From an uncultured Oscillospiraceae bacterium (GTDB lineage: Bacteria > Bacillota > Clostridia > Oscillospirales > Oscillospiraceae): a stretch of DNA of 12,767 nucleotides. Position 1 is the first letter of the stretch. Each line of letters starts with the position of its first letter. The notes below the pieces were generated by a model. The model ran no database searches, had not been told where the DNA came from, and worked only from the letters and a program-made list of their open reading frames with translations. Below, in pieces: positions 7,301-12,767 of this stretch. The stretch spans positions 1-12,767 of the forward strand of contig CAJLCG010000068.1 of NCBI GenBank assembly GCA_905205085.1, read 5' to 3'. Both the position numbers and the translations under genes were made by a program.

Positions 7301-7329
7301 TTGACAGAAAAAGAGGGATGGGGTAAACT
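7301..7329 (+). promoter_or_regulatory. Promoter of the rex-SLH operon
   Basis: TTGACA at 7301-7306 is followed after 17 bp by TAAACT (7324-7329, four of six consensus bases). No terminator separates sigE from rex, so read-through from spoIIG during sporulation is possible, but this element allows independent housekeeping expression. Confidence 0.65.
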
Positions 7330-7347
7330 GTAAACGATATTTTCAGT
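7327..7347. promoter_or_regulatory. Imperfect dyad between the rex -10 and start codon
   Basis: ACTGTAAA (7327-7334) and TTTTCAGT (7340-7347) form 8-bp arms with one mismatch around a 5-nt centre, overlapping the -10 and start region. It is a possible operator, but arm sequence and spacing differ from the usual Rex site (TTGTTAA-N4-TTAACAA), so I do not assign it to Rex. Confidence 0.25.
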
Positions 7348-7361
7348 ATTGGAGCGGGACT

Positions 7362-8033
7362 ATGAAACGCAACACCAGAGTTTCCACCGCGGTGATCCGG
7401 CGTCTGCCCCGGTATTACCGCCAGCTCTCTGAGCTGCAGCGCAAGGGTGTGATCCGGATCTCGTCCAGCGCATTGGGAAAGTCCATGGGGCTGACCGCCT
7501 CCCAAATCCGTCAGGATTTGTTCTGCTTCGGCGGGTTTGGTCAGCAGGGCTACGGATATAAGGTGGACAGCCTGAAGGAGCAGATTGGCGAGATCCTGGG
7601 CATCAACCGGGGTCATACCATTGTGGTGCTGGGGGCAGGTAACTTGGGCCGGGCCCTCATTGAAAATTTTAAATTCTCTAACAACGGATTCCAGCTGCTG
7701 GCCGCCTTTGACGTGCAGGAGCGGACGGTAGGCACCCAGATTGCCGGGGTGCCCGTTTACCATGCCGACACCTTGGAGGAGTTTTTGAAGGAGAATCCGG
7801 TGAGTGTGGGCCTGCTCACCGTGCCCAAGTCCGCTGCCCAGATCATGGGGGAGCGGCTGGTGGCGGCGGGGGTCCGCGGTATTTGGAACTTCACCAACTG
7901 TGAAATTACTGTCCCCAATGAGGACGTGGTGGTGGAGAGCGTACATTTTTCCGACAGCCTGCTTGCTCTGAACTATATGATCTCCCAGCGGGAGGACGGC
8001 CAGGAGCAGGAGGATGGAAAGGACGAGACATGA
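7362..8033 (+). CDS. rex: Redox-sensing transcriptional repressor Rex
   Basis: Rex senses the NADH/NAD+ ratio: it binds DNA and represses fermentation and anaerobic-respiration genes until NADH releases it. The 223-aa protein has an N-terminal winged helix (residues ~8-80; VIRRLPRYYRQLSEL, ISSSALGKSMGLTASQIRQD, FGGFGQQGYGY). A Rossmann NAD(H)-binding fold follows, with VVLGAGNLGRAL (GAGNLG at 91-96), FDVQERTVG, and the C-terminal swapped helix around VESVHFSDSLLALNYM. All landmarks are present and the length is about normal. The last ~14 residues are an acidic Gln/Glu-rich tail. The ATG at 7362 has GGAGCGGG upstream. The stop overlaps the next gene by ATGA, so Rex and the SLH protein are translated together. 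Targets cannot be judged here, and no clear Rex box was found in the window. Confidence 0.96.
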   Translation: MKRNTRVSTAVIRRLPRYYRQLSELQRKGVIRISSSALGKSMGLTASQIRQDLFCFGGFGQQGYGYKVDSLKEQIGEILGINRGHTIVVLGAGNLGRALIENFKFSNNGFQLLAAFDVQERTVGTQIAGVPVYHADTLEEFLKENPVSVGLLTVPKSAAQIMGERLVAAGVRGIWNFTNCEITVPNEDVVVESVHFSDSLLALNYMISQREDGQEQEDGKDET

Positions 8034-9109
8034 AGCACAAAAAGATCCTTGTCGTGGTGGGGGCTGTGGCCCTGACTGCGGCACTGGCCGGGGGCGCCCT
8101 GGCCCTGAGTGGGGGAGACAGCCTGGTCTCTCTCAGCTATTTGAACAATACCTTCCTGCCCTCCGCCCAGACCCAGCTGGAGCAGACGGCGACGCAGCCC
8201 CTTCAGGAGGCCTACGATGAGGCAGTGGCCAAGCTCCAGGGGGAGGATGGACAGAGCGGCCTCTACAGCGATAGCCTGAACAGCCGTACCTTCACCCAGG
8301 GGGATGTGATCGGCCTGCCCACCGGCTCGGGATTCCTGGCCATCTCCGGCTCGGCTCAGGTGAGCCACAACGGCGCAGTGGTTGATGTGACCGAAGGCCG
8401 GGAGGTGGCCTCCGGTGCCCATCTGACGGCGGGGCACCGCTACCTGGTGGGTGAGAACACCACCGCCCAGGTGAAGGTGACTTCCGGGATCCTATACCTG
8501 GGTATCCAGGGCAGCTACACCTTTACCGACAGTACCGCCGCCCACCTGCCCTTTGTGGACGTGGCCTGCTGGGACTGGTATGAGGCGTCGGTGAAGTTTG
8601 TCTACAACAAGGGGCTGTTTTCCGGTATGAGCGAGGATACCTTCGGTCCCGGTGTCACCATGGACCGGGCCATGCTGGTCACGGTGCTCTACCGCCTGGC
8701 CGGTTCCCCTCAGGACCAGATGGACAGCGCCACGGCTGCCTTTGACGACGTGCCTGTGGGCAGCTGGTACGAACCTTTTGTTCGCTGGGGCGCCTCTCAG
8801 GGCGTGACCGCCGGCATGGGAGACGGGCTGTTTGCCCCGGAGCAGAGCGTCACCCGCCAGCAGGTGCTGGTGATGCTGCGGGGCTTTGCCTCCTCCCAGC
8901 TGGGGATGGAACTTACCGGCCAGACCGACCTCACCCAGTACGCCGACTATAACCAGGTAGCCGACTGGGCGAAGGAGGCGGTGTCCTGGGCGGTGGCCAA
9001 CGGCCTCATTACCCCCTCGGCGGAGAACACCCTCCGTCCTGCTGACACGGCCAGCCGTGCCGAGGTGGCCGGTATCCTGATGAACTTCAGCAACCGTTTC
9101 CTCGGTTAA
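8030..9109 (+). CDS. Secreted SLH-domain cell-surface protein, 359 aa
   Basis: A signal peptide (MKHKKILVVVGAVALTAALAG, likely cut near residue 26) leads to a helical Gln-rich stretch (45-72) and a beta-rich domain of unknown function (~85-168; TQGDVIGLPTGSGFLAISG, VTEGREVASGAHLTAGHRYL). Three S-layer homology repeats complete the protein: ~173-225 (LPFVDV, YNKGLFSGMSEDTFGP, DRAMLVTVLYRL), ~237-286 (FDDVPVGSWYEPFV, SQGVTAGMGDGLFAP, TRQQVLVML) and ~303-356 (YADYNQVADWAKEAV, VANGLI, SRAEVAGILMNF). SLH triplets bind secondary cell-wall polymer, so the protein should be displayed on the surface. The ATG overlaps the rex stop, and AAAGGA lies upstream. Why a surface protein is coupled to a redox repressor is unclear. 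The central domain could be a carbohydrate or peptide binding module, but I do not recognise it. Confidence 0.9.
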   Translation: MKHKKILVVVGAVALTAALAGGALALSGGDSLVSLSYLNNTFLPSAQTQLEQTATQPLQEAYDEAVAKLQGEDGQSGLYSDSLNSRTFTQGDVIGLPTGSGFLAISGSAQVSHNGAVVDVTEGREVASGAHLTAGHRYLVGENTTAQVKVTSGILYLGIQGSYTFTDSTAAHLPFVDVACWDWYEASVKFVYNKGLFSGMSEDTFGPGVTMDRAMLVTVLYRLAGSPQDQMDSATAAFDDVPVGSWYEPFVRWGASQGVTAGMGDGLFAPEQSVTRQQVLVMLRGFASSQLGMELTGQTDLTQYADYNQVADWAKEAVSWAVANGLITPSAENTLRPADTASRAEVAGILMNFSNRFLG

Positions 9110-9121
9110 ATCCAACCTGTC

Positions 9122-9153
9122 ATCCGCTCGGGAAAATCCCGGGCGGATTTTTT
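9122..9153 (+). terminator. Intrinsic terminator of the rex-SLH operon
   Basis: A 12-bp stem with one T-G wobble (ATCCGCTCGGGA at 9122-9133, partner at 9137-9148) closes an AAA loop and is followed by a T6 run, 12 nt after the SLH gene stop. Confidence 0.9.
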
Positions 9154-9157
9154 CTGC

Positions 9158-9184
9158 ACCCTTTTGCCTGAGGTACATAGTATG
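9158..9184 (+). promoter_or_regulatory. Possible late mother-cell (sigma-K-like) promoter for the mini-protein gene
   Basis: CATAGTATG at 9176-9184 matches the sigma-K -10 pattern CATANNNTA in all but the last base. An AC at 9158-9159 lies 16 bp upstream, as expected for the -35. The motif is short and could arise by chance. No sigma-A promoter is evident between the preceding terminator and the mini-gene, which lends it some weight. Confidence 0.3.
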
Positions 9185-9239
9185 AAACTGAGAGCGGCCC
9201 ACAGCCGCCTCAAAACTTCATTTTCAGGAGGTACTCATT

Positions 9240-9383
9240 ATGGGGTGCTGCAATAACGGTTTTGGCGGCGGTGGCTGCCTGTGGATCATCGTACTCATCC
9301 TCATCCTGTGCTGCTGCTGCGGCAATGGGAGCAGCTACAATAACAACGGCTGCGGCGGTAACAACGGCTGCGGCTGCTGCTGA
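9240..9383 (+). CDS. Tiny cysteine-rich transmembrane protein, 47 aa
   Basis: An ATG at 9240 with a strong AGGAGGT site (9226-9232) opens a 47-codon frame ending TGA at 9381-9383. The protein has a Gly/Asn/Cys-rich head (MGCCNNGFGGGGC), one hydrophobic span (LWIIVLILIL, residues 14-23), then CCCCGNG and a Gly/Asn/Cys-rich tail ending NNGCGCC. Eleven of 47 residues are cysteine. It resembles the tiny one-span glycine-rich proteins of spore-formers (YjcZ/Tiny_TM_bacill type) and the small clostridial proteins listed as 'chorion class high-cysteine'. It stands alone between two terminators. The RBS, exact terminator and protein-like composition support a real gene. A spore-coat or metal-binding role is conjecture. 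Confidence 0.78.
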   Translation: MGCCNNGFGGGGCLWIIVLILILCCCCGNGSSYNNNGCGGNNGCGCC

Positions 9384-9399
9384 GACACATAAGGAGTGC

Positions 9400-9436
9400 G
9401 CACCGGCCGCCCTTTGGGGCGGCTGGTGCCTTTTTT
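9400..9436 (+). terminator. Intrinsic terminator after the cysteine-rich mini-gene
   Basis: A 13-bp stem with one G-T wobble (GCACCGGCCGCCC at 9400-9412, partner 9417-9429) has a TTTG loop and a T6 run at 9431-9436, 16 nt after the stop codon. Its presence so close supports the mini-gene as a separate transcription unit. Confidence 0.9.
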
Positions 9437-9452
9437 GTGAGAGAAGAAGCGG

Positions 9453-9482
9453 CTGACACAGGCGGCGGGGGTATGATATAAT
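9453..9482 (+). promoter_or_regulatory. Extended -10 promoter of the diaminopropionate ammonia-lyase gene
   Basis: CTGACA at 9453-9458, an 18-bp spacer and a perfect TATAAT at 9477-9482. The TGA just before it gives the TGN extended -10 element. Transcription should start near 9489, leaving a leader of about 45 nt. Confidence 0.75.
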
Positions 9483-9492
9483 AAACCAAAAA

Positions 9493-9519
9493 CGCCCGCC
9501 GGAGATTCCAGGCCGGGCG
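9493..9519 (+). promoter_or_regulatory. GC-rich hairpin in the 5' leader of the ammonia-lyase mRNA
   Basis: CGCCCG (9493-9498) pairs with CGGGCG (9514-9519), and two further G-C pairs are possible above a bulge. The foot lies 2 nt before the GGAGGAG ribosome binding site at 9522-9528. It may tune translation or stabilise the mRNA; no ligand-binding structure is evident. Confidence 0.35.
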
Positions 9520-9533
9520 GTGGAGGAGCGCCT

Positions 9534-10721
9534 ATGAACTATTATATCAATCATAAGTCCCAACCCAAGCCCGCCGCCCTGTCCCATACGGACGCCCAAT
9601 CGGTGCAGCGGGCCATGCGCTTTCATCAGACCATTCCCGGCTATGCCCCCACGCCTCTGGTCGCTCTGCCTGCCTTGGCCCGGGAGCTGGGGGTGGCTAA
9701 GCTGTGGGTGAAAGACGAGTCTCAGCGCTTTGGTCTCAACGCCTTTAAGGGGCTGGGAGGCAGCTGGGCCATTGCCCGGTGGATGGGGGAGAAGCTGGGG
9801 CTGGAGGGGGAGCAGCTCACCTTCCAGGCCCTCACCGATTCTCAAAGCCGGGAGAAGCTGGGGGAGATCACCTTCGTCACCGCCACCGACGGCAACCACG
9901 GCCGGGGCGTGGCCTGGGCGGCCCGGAAGCTGGGCTGCCGGGCGGTGGTCTATCTGCCAAAGGGCAGCGCCCAGGAGCGGTTGGACAATATTCTGGCCCT
10001 GGGGGCCCAGGCGGAGATCACTGACCTCAACTACGACGATGCGGTGCGCCTGGCCGCCCGCAAGGGGGAGGAAAACGGCTGGGTTCTGATTCAAGATACC
10101 GCCTGGCCGGGGTACGAGCAAATCCCCGCCTGGATCATGGAGGGTTACACTACCCTGGCCGGGGAGATCTTTGAGCAGCTGGCTCAGGCAGGGGAGAAGC
10201 CTCCCACCCACCTGTTTTTGCAGGCCGGTGTGGGCAGCTTTGCCGGGGCGGTACTGGGCAGCGCCCTGTGCCGGTGGGGAAAGGACTGCCCCGTTACCTG
10301 CATCGTGGAGCCCGACCAAGCCGACTGCCTGTACCGCACCGCCCGGGCGGCGGACGGCAAGCTGCACCCGGTGACGGGGGAGATGAACAGCATGATGGCG
10401 GGGCTGTGCTGTGGGGAGCCCTGCACCCTGGCCTGGGACATCCTGGGCCCCTGTGCGGATGCCTTCCTGTCCTGCTCCGACGACTATGCCGCCCTTGGGA
10501 TGCGGCTGCTGGGCCGCCCCAGAGGGGGAGACCCTGCCATCGTCTCCGGCGAGTCGGGGGCGGCGGGTGTAGGAGCCCTGGCGGGCGTCCTCCAGGAGGA
10601 GGGACTCCACGACCTGCGCTGGACCCTGGGGCTGGATGAGAGGTCTCGGGTGCTGTGCATCAGCACCGAGGGGGACACCGACCGGGCCAACTACCAAAAG
10701 ATCCTGCAAGCGAGCAAATAA
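9534..10721 (+). CDS. Diaminopropionate ammonia-lyase (PLP enzyme), 395 aa
   Basis: This fold-type II PLP enzyme (EC 4.3.1.15, YgeX-like) converts 2,3-diaminopropionate to pyruvate and two ammonia. The pattern is diagnostic: RFGLNAFKGLGGSWA with the PLP lysine at Lys72, FVTATDGNHGRGVAW with Asp119, and LIQDTAWPGYEQIPAWIMEG with Asp188. These are the counterparts of the lysine and two aspartates known in the Escherichia coli enzyme. The glycine loop LQAGVGSFAGA (229-239) and VSGESGAAG (337-345) hold the cofactor phosphate and ring. The length of 395 aa is normal (E. coli ~398). The ATG at 9534 has GGAGGAG at 9522-9528. It is monocistronic between its own promoter and a bidirectional terminator. 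No other catabolic genes are adjacent, so the supply of substrate is unknown. A related threonine-dehydratase-like activity is the main alternative. Confidence 0.92.
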   Translation: MNYYINHKSQPKPAALSHTDAQSVQRAMRFHQTIPGYAPTPLVALPALARELGVAKLWVKDESQRFGLNAFKGLGGSWAIARWMGEKLGLEGEQLTFQALTDSQSREKLGEITFVTATDGNHGRGVAWAARKLGCRAVVYLPKGSAQERLDNILALGAQAEITDLNYDDAVRLAARKGEENGWVLIQDTAWPGYEQIPAWIMEGYTTLAGEIFEQLAQAGEKPPTHLFLQAGVGSFAGAVLGSALCRWGKDCPVTCIVEPDQADCLYRTARAADGKLHPVTGEMNSMMAGLCCGEPCTLAWDILGPCADAFLSCSDDYAALGMRLLGRPRGGDPAIVSGESGAAGVGALAGVLQEEGLHDLRWTLGLDERSRVLCISTEGDTDRANYQKILQASK

Positions 10722-10766
10722 AAAACATGGGGCCTGCTGACCAAGTCAGCAGGCCCCATGTTTTTT
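10720..10766. terminator. Bidirectional intrinsic terminator between converging genes
   Basis: A perfect 15-bp stem (CATGGGGCCTGCTGA at 10726-10740, partner 10746-10760) with a CCAAG loop is flanked by A6 on the left and T6 on the right, so it works on both strands. It overlaps the ammonia-lyase TAA at 10719-10721 and touches the TGA of the facing regulator gene at 10766. Confidence 0.95.
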
Positions 10767-11311
10767 CAGTCGCCGTAATAGATGAGCATACTCAGCTCTG
10801 CTGGCTCCGTCCCCGGATTGCGGTAGCCATGGGGCACATCGCAGGGGAAGCGGATGGAGTCCCCCTGGGATAGGGCAAAAGATTCCTGGTCTACGGTGAT
10901 CTCCACCTGCCCGGCAAAGACGGTGATATACTCCGAGGAGCCCTTTAAGTGGGGCTGGGCCTCCAGCGCGCCTTCCGGCTGGATGACGATGCGGTAGGTC
11001 TCAAAACGGGTCTGGTCCTGAAAGGGGAAGAGGGGGTAGTTGAGATACCGCCCCTCATCTTCTGCCAGAGGTTCTCCCTGGTGGAGCACCTCTACTCCCG
11101 GCTGCCGGTCCTCCACCAGGGAGGTGAAGGATACCTTGTACCCGTTGGCGATCTTCCACAGTACCGAGATGGTGGGGTTTACCTCCCCCTTTTCGATCTG
11201 GGCCAGCATGCTTCGGGATACCCCAGTGGCGGCGGCGGCCCCGTCCAGGGTGAGCTTTTTTGCCTCCCGGGCCTGGCGGACATTTTTTGCTACAAGGCTG
11301 GTTACATCCAT
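10766..11311 (-). CDS. XRE-family regulator with C-terminal cupin domain, 181 aa
   Basis: An N-terminal Xre/Cro helix-turn-helix (residues ~9-63; VRQAREAKKLTLDGAAAATG, VSRSMLAQIEKGEVNPTISV) is joined to a cupin beta-barrel (~106-178). Cupin motif 1 is QPHLKGSSEYITVFAG (His121, Glu127) and motif 2 is QGDSIRFPCDVPHGYRN (His161). This class of ~180-aa regulators usually senses a small molecule or metal in the cupin and controls an adjacent exporter or amino-acid gene. The start at 11311 follows AGAGGGA; the longer frame to 11365 lacks such a site and would cover the divergent promoter. It is divergent from a LysE-type exporter, its likely target, and probably autoregulated. The effector is not identified. 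The converging ammonia-lyase hints at an amino-acid ligand, which is speculative. Confidence 0.92.
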   Translation of the reverse strand: MDVTSLVAKNVRQAREAKKLTLDGAAAATGVSRSMLAQIEKGEVNPTISVLWKIANGYKVSFTSLVEDRQPGVEVLHQGEPLAEDEGRYLNYPLFPFQDQTRFETYRIVIQPEGALEAQPHLKGSSEYITVFAGQVEITVDQESFALSQGDSIRFPCDVPHGYRNPGTEPAELSMLIYYGD

Positions 11312-11323
11312 ATTGATTCCCTC

Positions 11324-11352
11324 TTGACAAGATATTGGATGAATCATACAAT
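11324..11352 (+). promoter_or_regulatory. Strong sigma-A promoter of the LysE-family exporter gene
   Basis: TTGACA at 11324-11329 and TACAAT at 11347-11352 with exactly 17 bp between them, eleven of twelve consensus bases. Expected start is near 11359, about 60 nt before the ATG. The -35 lies only 12 bp from the start codon of the divergent regulator, so a regulator bound here could control both genes. No clear minus-strand promoter was identified. Confidence 0.82.
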
Positions 11353-11401
11353 ATAATAAATCCAAGATGCTGGACTTATTGTCTTATATTTTATCATCCA
11401 A
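11335..11401. promoter_or_regulatory. Dyads in the regulator-exporter intergenic region, putative operators
   Basis: A 26-bp dyad at 11355-11380 has 10-bp arms AATAAATCCA and TGGACTTATT with one mismatch around AGATGC, and it covers the predicted exporter start site. A wider perfect repeat, TTGGATGA (11335-11342) and TCATCCAA (11394-11401), flanks it. Such symmetric sites between a regulator and its divergent partner are plausible binding sites for the XRE-cupin protein. Confidence 0.5.
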
Positions 11402-11418
11402 GAGGGAGGAAGTCAAAT

Positions 11419-12000
11419 ATGTTCCCCTGGTTCTCCTTTTTGACTTACGCGGTGGTCACCGCCGTTACCCCCGGCCCCAACAACATCATGTCCATGTCCA
11501 ACGGCAGCCGGAAGGGATTTCGCGGGGCGCTGCCCTTCAACCTGGGCATCTGGGTTGGATTTTCCATTGTGATGCTGCTGTGCACTGCTTTCTGTGACGG
11601 GCTGTCCGCCCTGATCCCCATAATCAAGCTGCCCATGCTGGCGGCGGGGGCGCTGTATATGCTCTATCTGGCCTGGGAGACCTTCCGGGGCGGGGAGATC
11701 CGGGAGGACCACTCCCGGGATGGATTCTGGTCCGGTCTTGCCTTGCAGTTCATCAACCCCAAAATCTATCTCTACTGCATTTTGTCCATGGAGGCCTATA
11801 TCCTGCCCTTCTACCACGGACAGCTGCTGCCTTTGACCGCCTTTGCCCTGCTGCTGGCCTTCATTGGCTTTGCCTTTACCCTATGCTGGTCTGCCTTCGG
11901 TTCTGTGTTCCGGCTGCTGTTCTCCCGCCATGCCCGGGTGGTGAATACCATTATGGCTCTGCTGCTGGTCTACTGTGCCATCTCCCTGTTTTTCAACTGA
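11419..12000 (+). CDS. LysE/RhtB-family amino-acid exporter, 193 aa
   Basis: It is a small integral membrane protein of the LysE/RhtB export family, which moves amino acids or analogues out of the cell. The family motif TPGPNNIMSMSNGSRKG occupies residues 17-33 after the first span. Further spans run near 38-58, 68-88, 108-130, 136-160 and 172-191, giving about six segments, and FINPKIYLYCILSM (111-124) is the second conserved motif. The length of 193 aa is slightly short but normal for this subgroup. The start at 11419 follows GAGGGAGGA; an upstream in-frame ATG at 11335 falls inside the promoter and was rejected. It is divergent from the XRE-cupin regulator, which probably controls it. The substrate cannot be told from sequence. 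Confidence 0.92.
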   Translation: MFPWFSFLTYAVVTAVTPGPNNIMSMSNGSRKGFRGALPFNLGIWVGFSIVMLLCTAFCDGLSALIPIIKLPMLAAGALYMLYLAWETFRGGEIREDHSRDGFWSGLALQFINPKIYLYCILSMEAYILPFYHGQLLPLTAFALLLAFIGFAFTLCWSAFGSVFRLLFSRHARVVNTIMALLLVYCAISLFFN

Positions 12001-12002
12001 AC

Positions 12003-12040
12003 AAAAAACGGTGCAAGTGGAACCACTTGCACCGTTTTTT
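12003..12040. terminator. Bidirectional intrinsic terminator between exporter and YoaK-family genes
   Basis: An uninterrupted 18-bp inverted repeat including A6 and T6 flanks (12003-12020 with 12023-12040) has an AA at its centre, with a GC-containing core CGGTGCAAGTGG. It begins 3 nt after the exporter stop and overlaps the TAA of the facing gene at 12039-12041. Confidence 0.93.
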
Positions 12041-12701
12041 ACTCTTCTCTCTGTGCCCGCTCCCGGAACATCATGCCAAAGGCGATGAGCAGGGGCAGGA
12101 TGGCGGCCAAAGCGGTCTGGTTGTGCAGCCAGTGGCTGAGCAGGCCACTGAGCACCGCTCCGGTGACAAAGCTGAGGATCAGTCCGTAGTACAGCCCCAC
12201 CTTGTTCAGGGCGTCCCGCTCCCGGTGGGACAGCCAGAAAAACAGGTGCTCGGTGCCGCTTCTTAGGTTGCCGGTGCACATGGTGGTGGCGCAGCCGCAG
12301 CCGTTGAATTTCCGGAAGGAGTCCACCTGTACCGCGCTGGCAAAGGAGATCATCAGGTTGGCCAGGGGATTAAGGGTCTGGGGGAGAAAAGCCACCACAG
12401 CGATGGCCACGCACTCCACCAGCAGCAGGTACTGCCGCCAGTGGAGCCAGCCTCCCTCGTCGCCCAGGCGGCGGCGGAGCAGCTCAGTGACCAGTACCCC
12501 GGCGGTGTAGGCCAGCACAGGCAGCAGGTAGTGGAGCACCTGGGACCAGTTGCCCAGGGAGACATTGATTCCCAGCAGCACCAGGTTGCCCGTCTCTGCC
12601 GTGGCAAAGACCTGGCCCCGGTTGAGATAGCTGTATGCGTCCAGAATGCCTCCCGCCAGGGCCAGCAGCAGGCTGAGCCCTCTCTGACTGAATCGTTTCA
12701 T
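12039..12701 (-). CDS. YoaK/DUF1275-family membrane protein, 220 aa
   Basis: The family signature appears at the N-terminus: ALAGGILDAYSYLNRGQVFA then TAETGNLVLLG (residues ~14-44). Predicted spans fall near 10-24, 55-75, 90-108, 112-126, 166-187 and 195-213. The second conserved element, TGNLRSGTEHL (143-153), is preceded by a cysteine-rich NGCGCATTMC (134-143 region, Cys135, 137, 142). DUF1275 proteins are conserved bacterial membrane proteins without an established function. The ATG at 12701 has AAGGGGAG upstream. Its stop lies in the bidirectional terminator, and a terminator-like hairpin sits just before its leader. It appears monocistronic within the window. Confidence 0.9.
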   Translation of the reverse strand: MKRFSQRGLSLLLALAGGILDAYSYLNRGQVFATAETGNLVLLGINVSLGNWSQVLHYLLPVLAYTAGVLVTELLRRRLGDEGGWLHWRQYLLLVECVAIAVVAFLPQTLNPLANLMISFASAVQVDSFRKFNGCGCATTMCTGNLRSGTEHLFFWLSHRERDALNKVGLYYGLILSFVTGAVLSGLLSHWLHNQTALAAILPLLIAFGMMFRERAQREE

Positions 12702-12724
12702 CCAATCGCTCCCCTTCTGTCATC

Positions 12725-12764
12725 AAAAAACGGACGTGGTGAATCCTTTGATTCACCACGTCCG
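12725..12764 (-). terminator. Intrinsic-terminator-like hairpin 24 nt before the YoaK-family start codon
   Basis: A perfect 15-bp stem (CGGACGTGGTGAATC at 12731-12745, partner at 12750-12764) has a CTTT loop. On the minus strand it ends in a U6 run (12730-12725), a full terminator. It either ends a gene to the right of the window or acts as an attenuator in the YoaK-family leader. The right-hand flank is cut by the window edge. Confidence 0.85.
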
Positions 12765-12767
12765 TCT

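Noticed and set aside
7194..8084. Minus-strand frame of 296 codons opposite rex
   Set aside because: Antisense to intact rex with all family motifs; no protein features of its own.
9294..9381. GCTGCTGC-type repeats resembling a microsatellite or a poly-alanine frame
   Set aside because: They are explained by cysteine (TGC) codon runs in the 47-aa protein; the +1 frame giving poly-alanine lacks a start signal of its own.
9210..10709. Minus-strand frame of 499 codons opposite the mini-gene and ammonia-lyase
   Set aside because: It runs through a terminator and a promoter and has low-complexity Ala/Val-rich composition from antisense GCN repeats; the sense strand holds the real enzyme.
1..12767. 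CRISPR arrays, tRNA/rRNA genes, transposases, integrases
   Set aside because: No spaced direct repeats, cloverleaf-like sequences or recombinase motifs were seen on reading either strand.

Overview
The window looks like a high-GC, endospore-forming Clostridia chromosome, most likely an Oscillospiraceae gut bacterium (Flavonifractor/Lawsonibacter/Intestinimonas type). This rests on the intact spoIIGA-sigE pair, SLH-domain proteins, AGGAGG-type ribosome binding sites, GC-rich Firmicutes codon use and a Rex repressor. The species is inferred, not shown.

Layout: (1) 1-1440 is the right end of a phage-type lysis module on the + strand: a coiled-coil XhlA-like tail, a small holin-like membrane protein, and an Amidase_2 endolysin with an SLH-like C-terminus. 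It is closed by a strong hairpin shared with the converging operon. (2) 1442-5498 is a minus-strand operon: a short PadR-family regulator followed by three tandem paralogous DUF2812 membrane proteins. It is driven by a perfect-consensus promoter (TTGACA-N17-TATAAT) whose 17-bp spacer is itself an inverted repeat, ATATCG-N5-CGATAT. Two more copies of the repeat lie over the -10 and start region. (3) 5678-7260 is the early mother-cell sporulation pair spoIIGA-sigE, preceded by a TATAAT box without a normally spaced -35. (4) 7362-9109 is rex plus a three-SLH-domain secreted protein, overlapping by ATGA and ending in a clear terminator. (5) 9240-9383 is a tiny 47-codon cysteine-rich transmembrane protein with its own RBS and terminator. 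(6) 9534-10721 is a PLP-dependent diaminopropionate ammonia-lyase with an extended -10 promoter. (7) 10766-12000 is a divergent pair, an XRE-cupin regulator and a LysE/RhtB exporter, with a strong promoter and a 26-bp dyad between them. (8) 12039-12701 is a YoaK/DUF1275 membrane protein on the minus strand, with an intrinsic-terminator-like hairpin 24 nt upstream of its start codon.

How the parts fit: the window is mostly a string of short, independently terminated units on alternating strands. The best candidate for an undescribed system is the PadR-DUF2812x3 operon. Its autoregulatory architecture can be read from the DNA, and its three products share an N-terminal DUF2812 domain, three predicted membrane segments and a similar C-terminal segment whose job is unknown. 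The cysteine-rich mini-protein and the YoaK leader terminator are secondary points of interest. No rRNA, tRNA, CRISPR array, transposase or integrase was seen, and no gene-free stretch exceeds about 180 bases.
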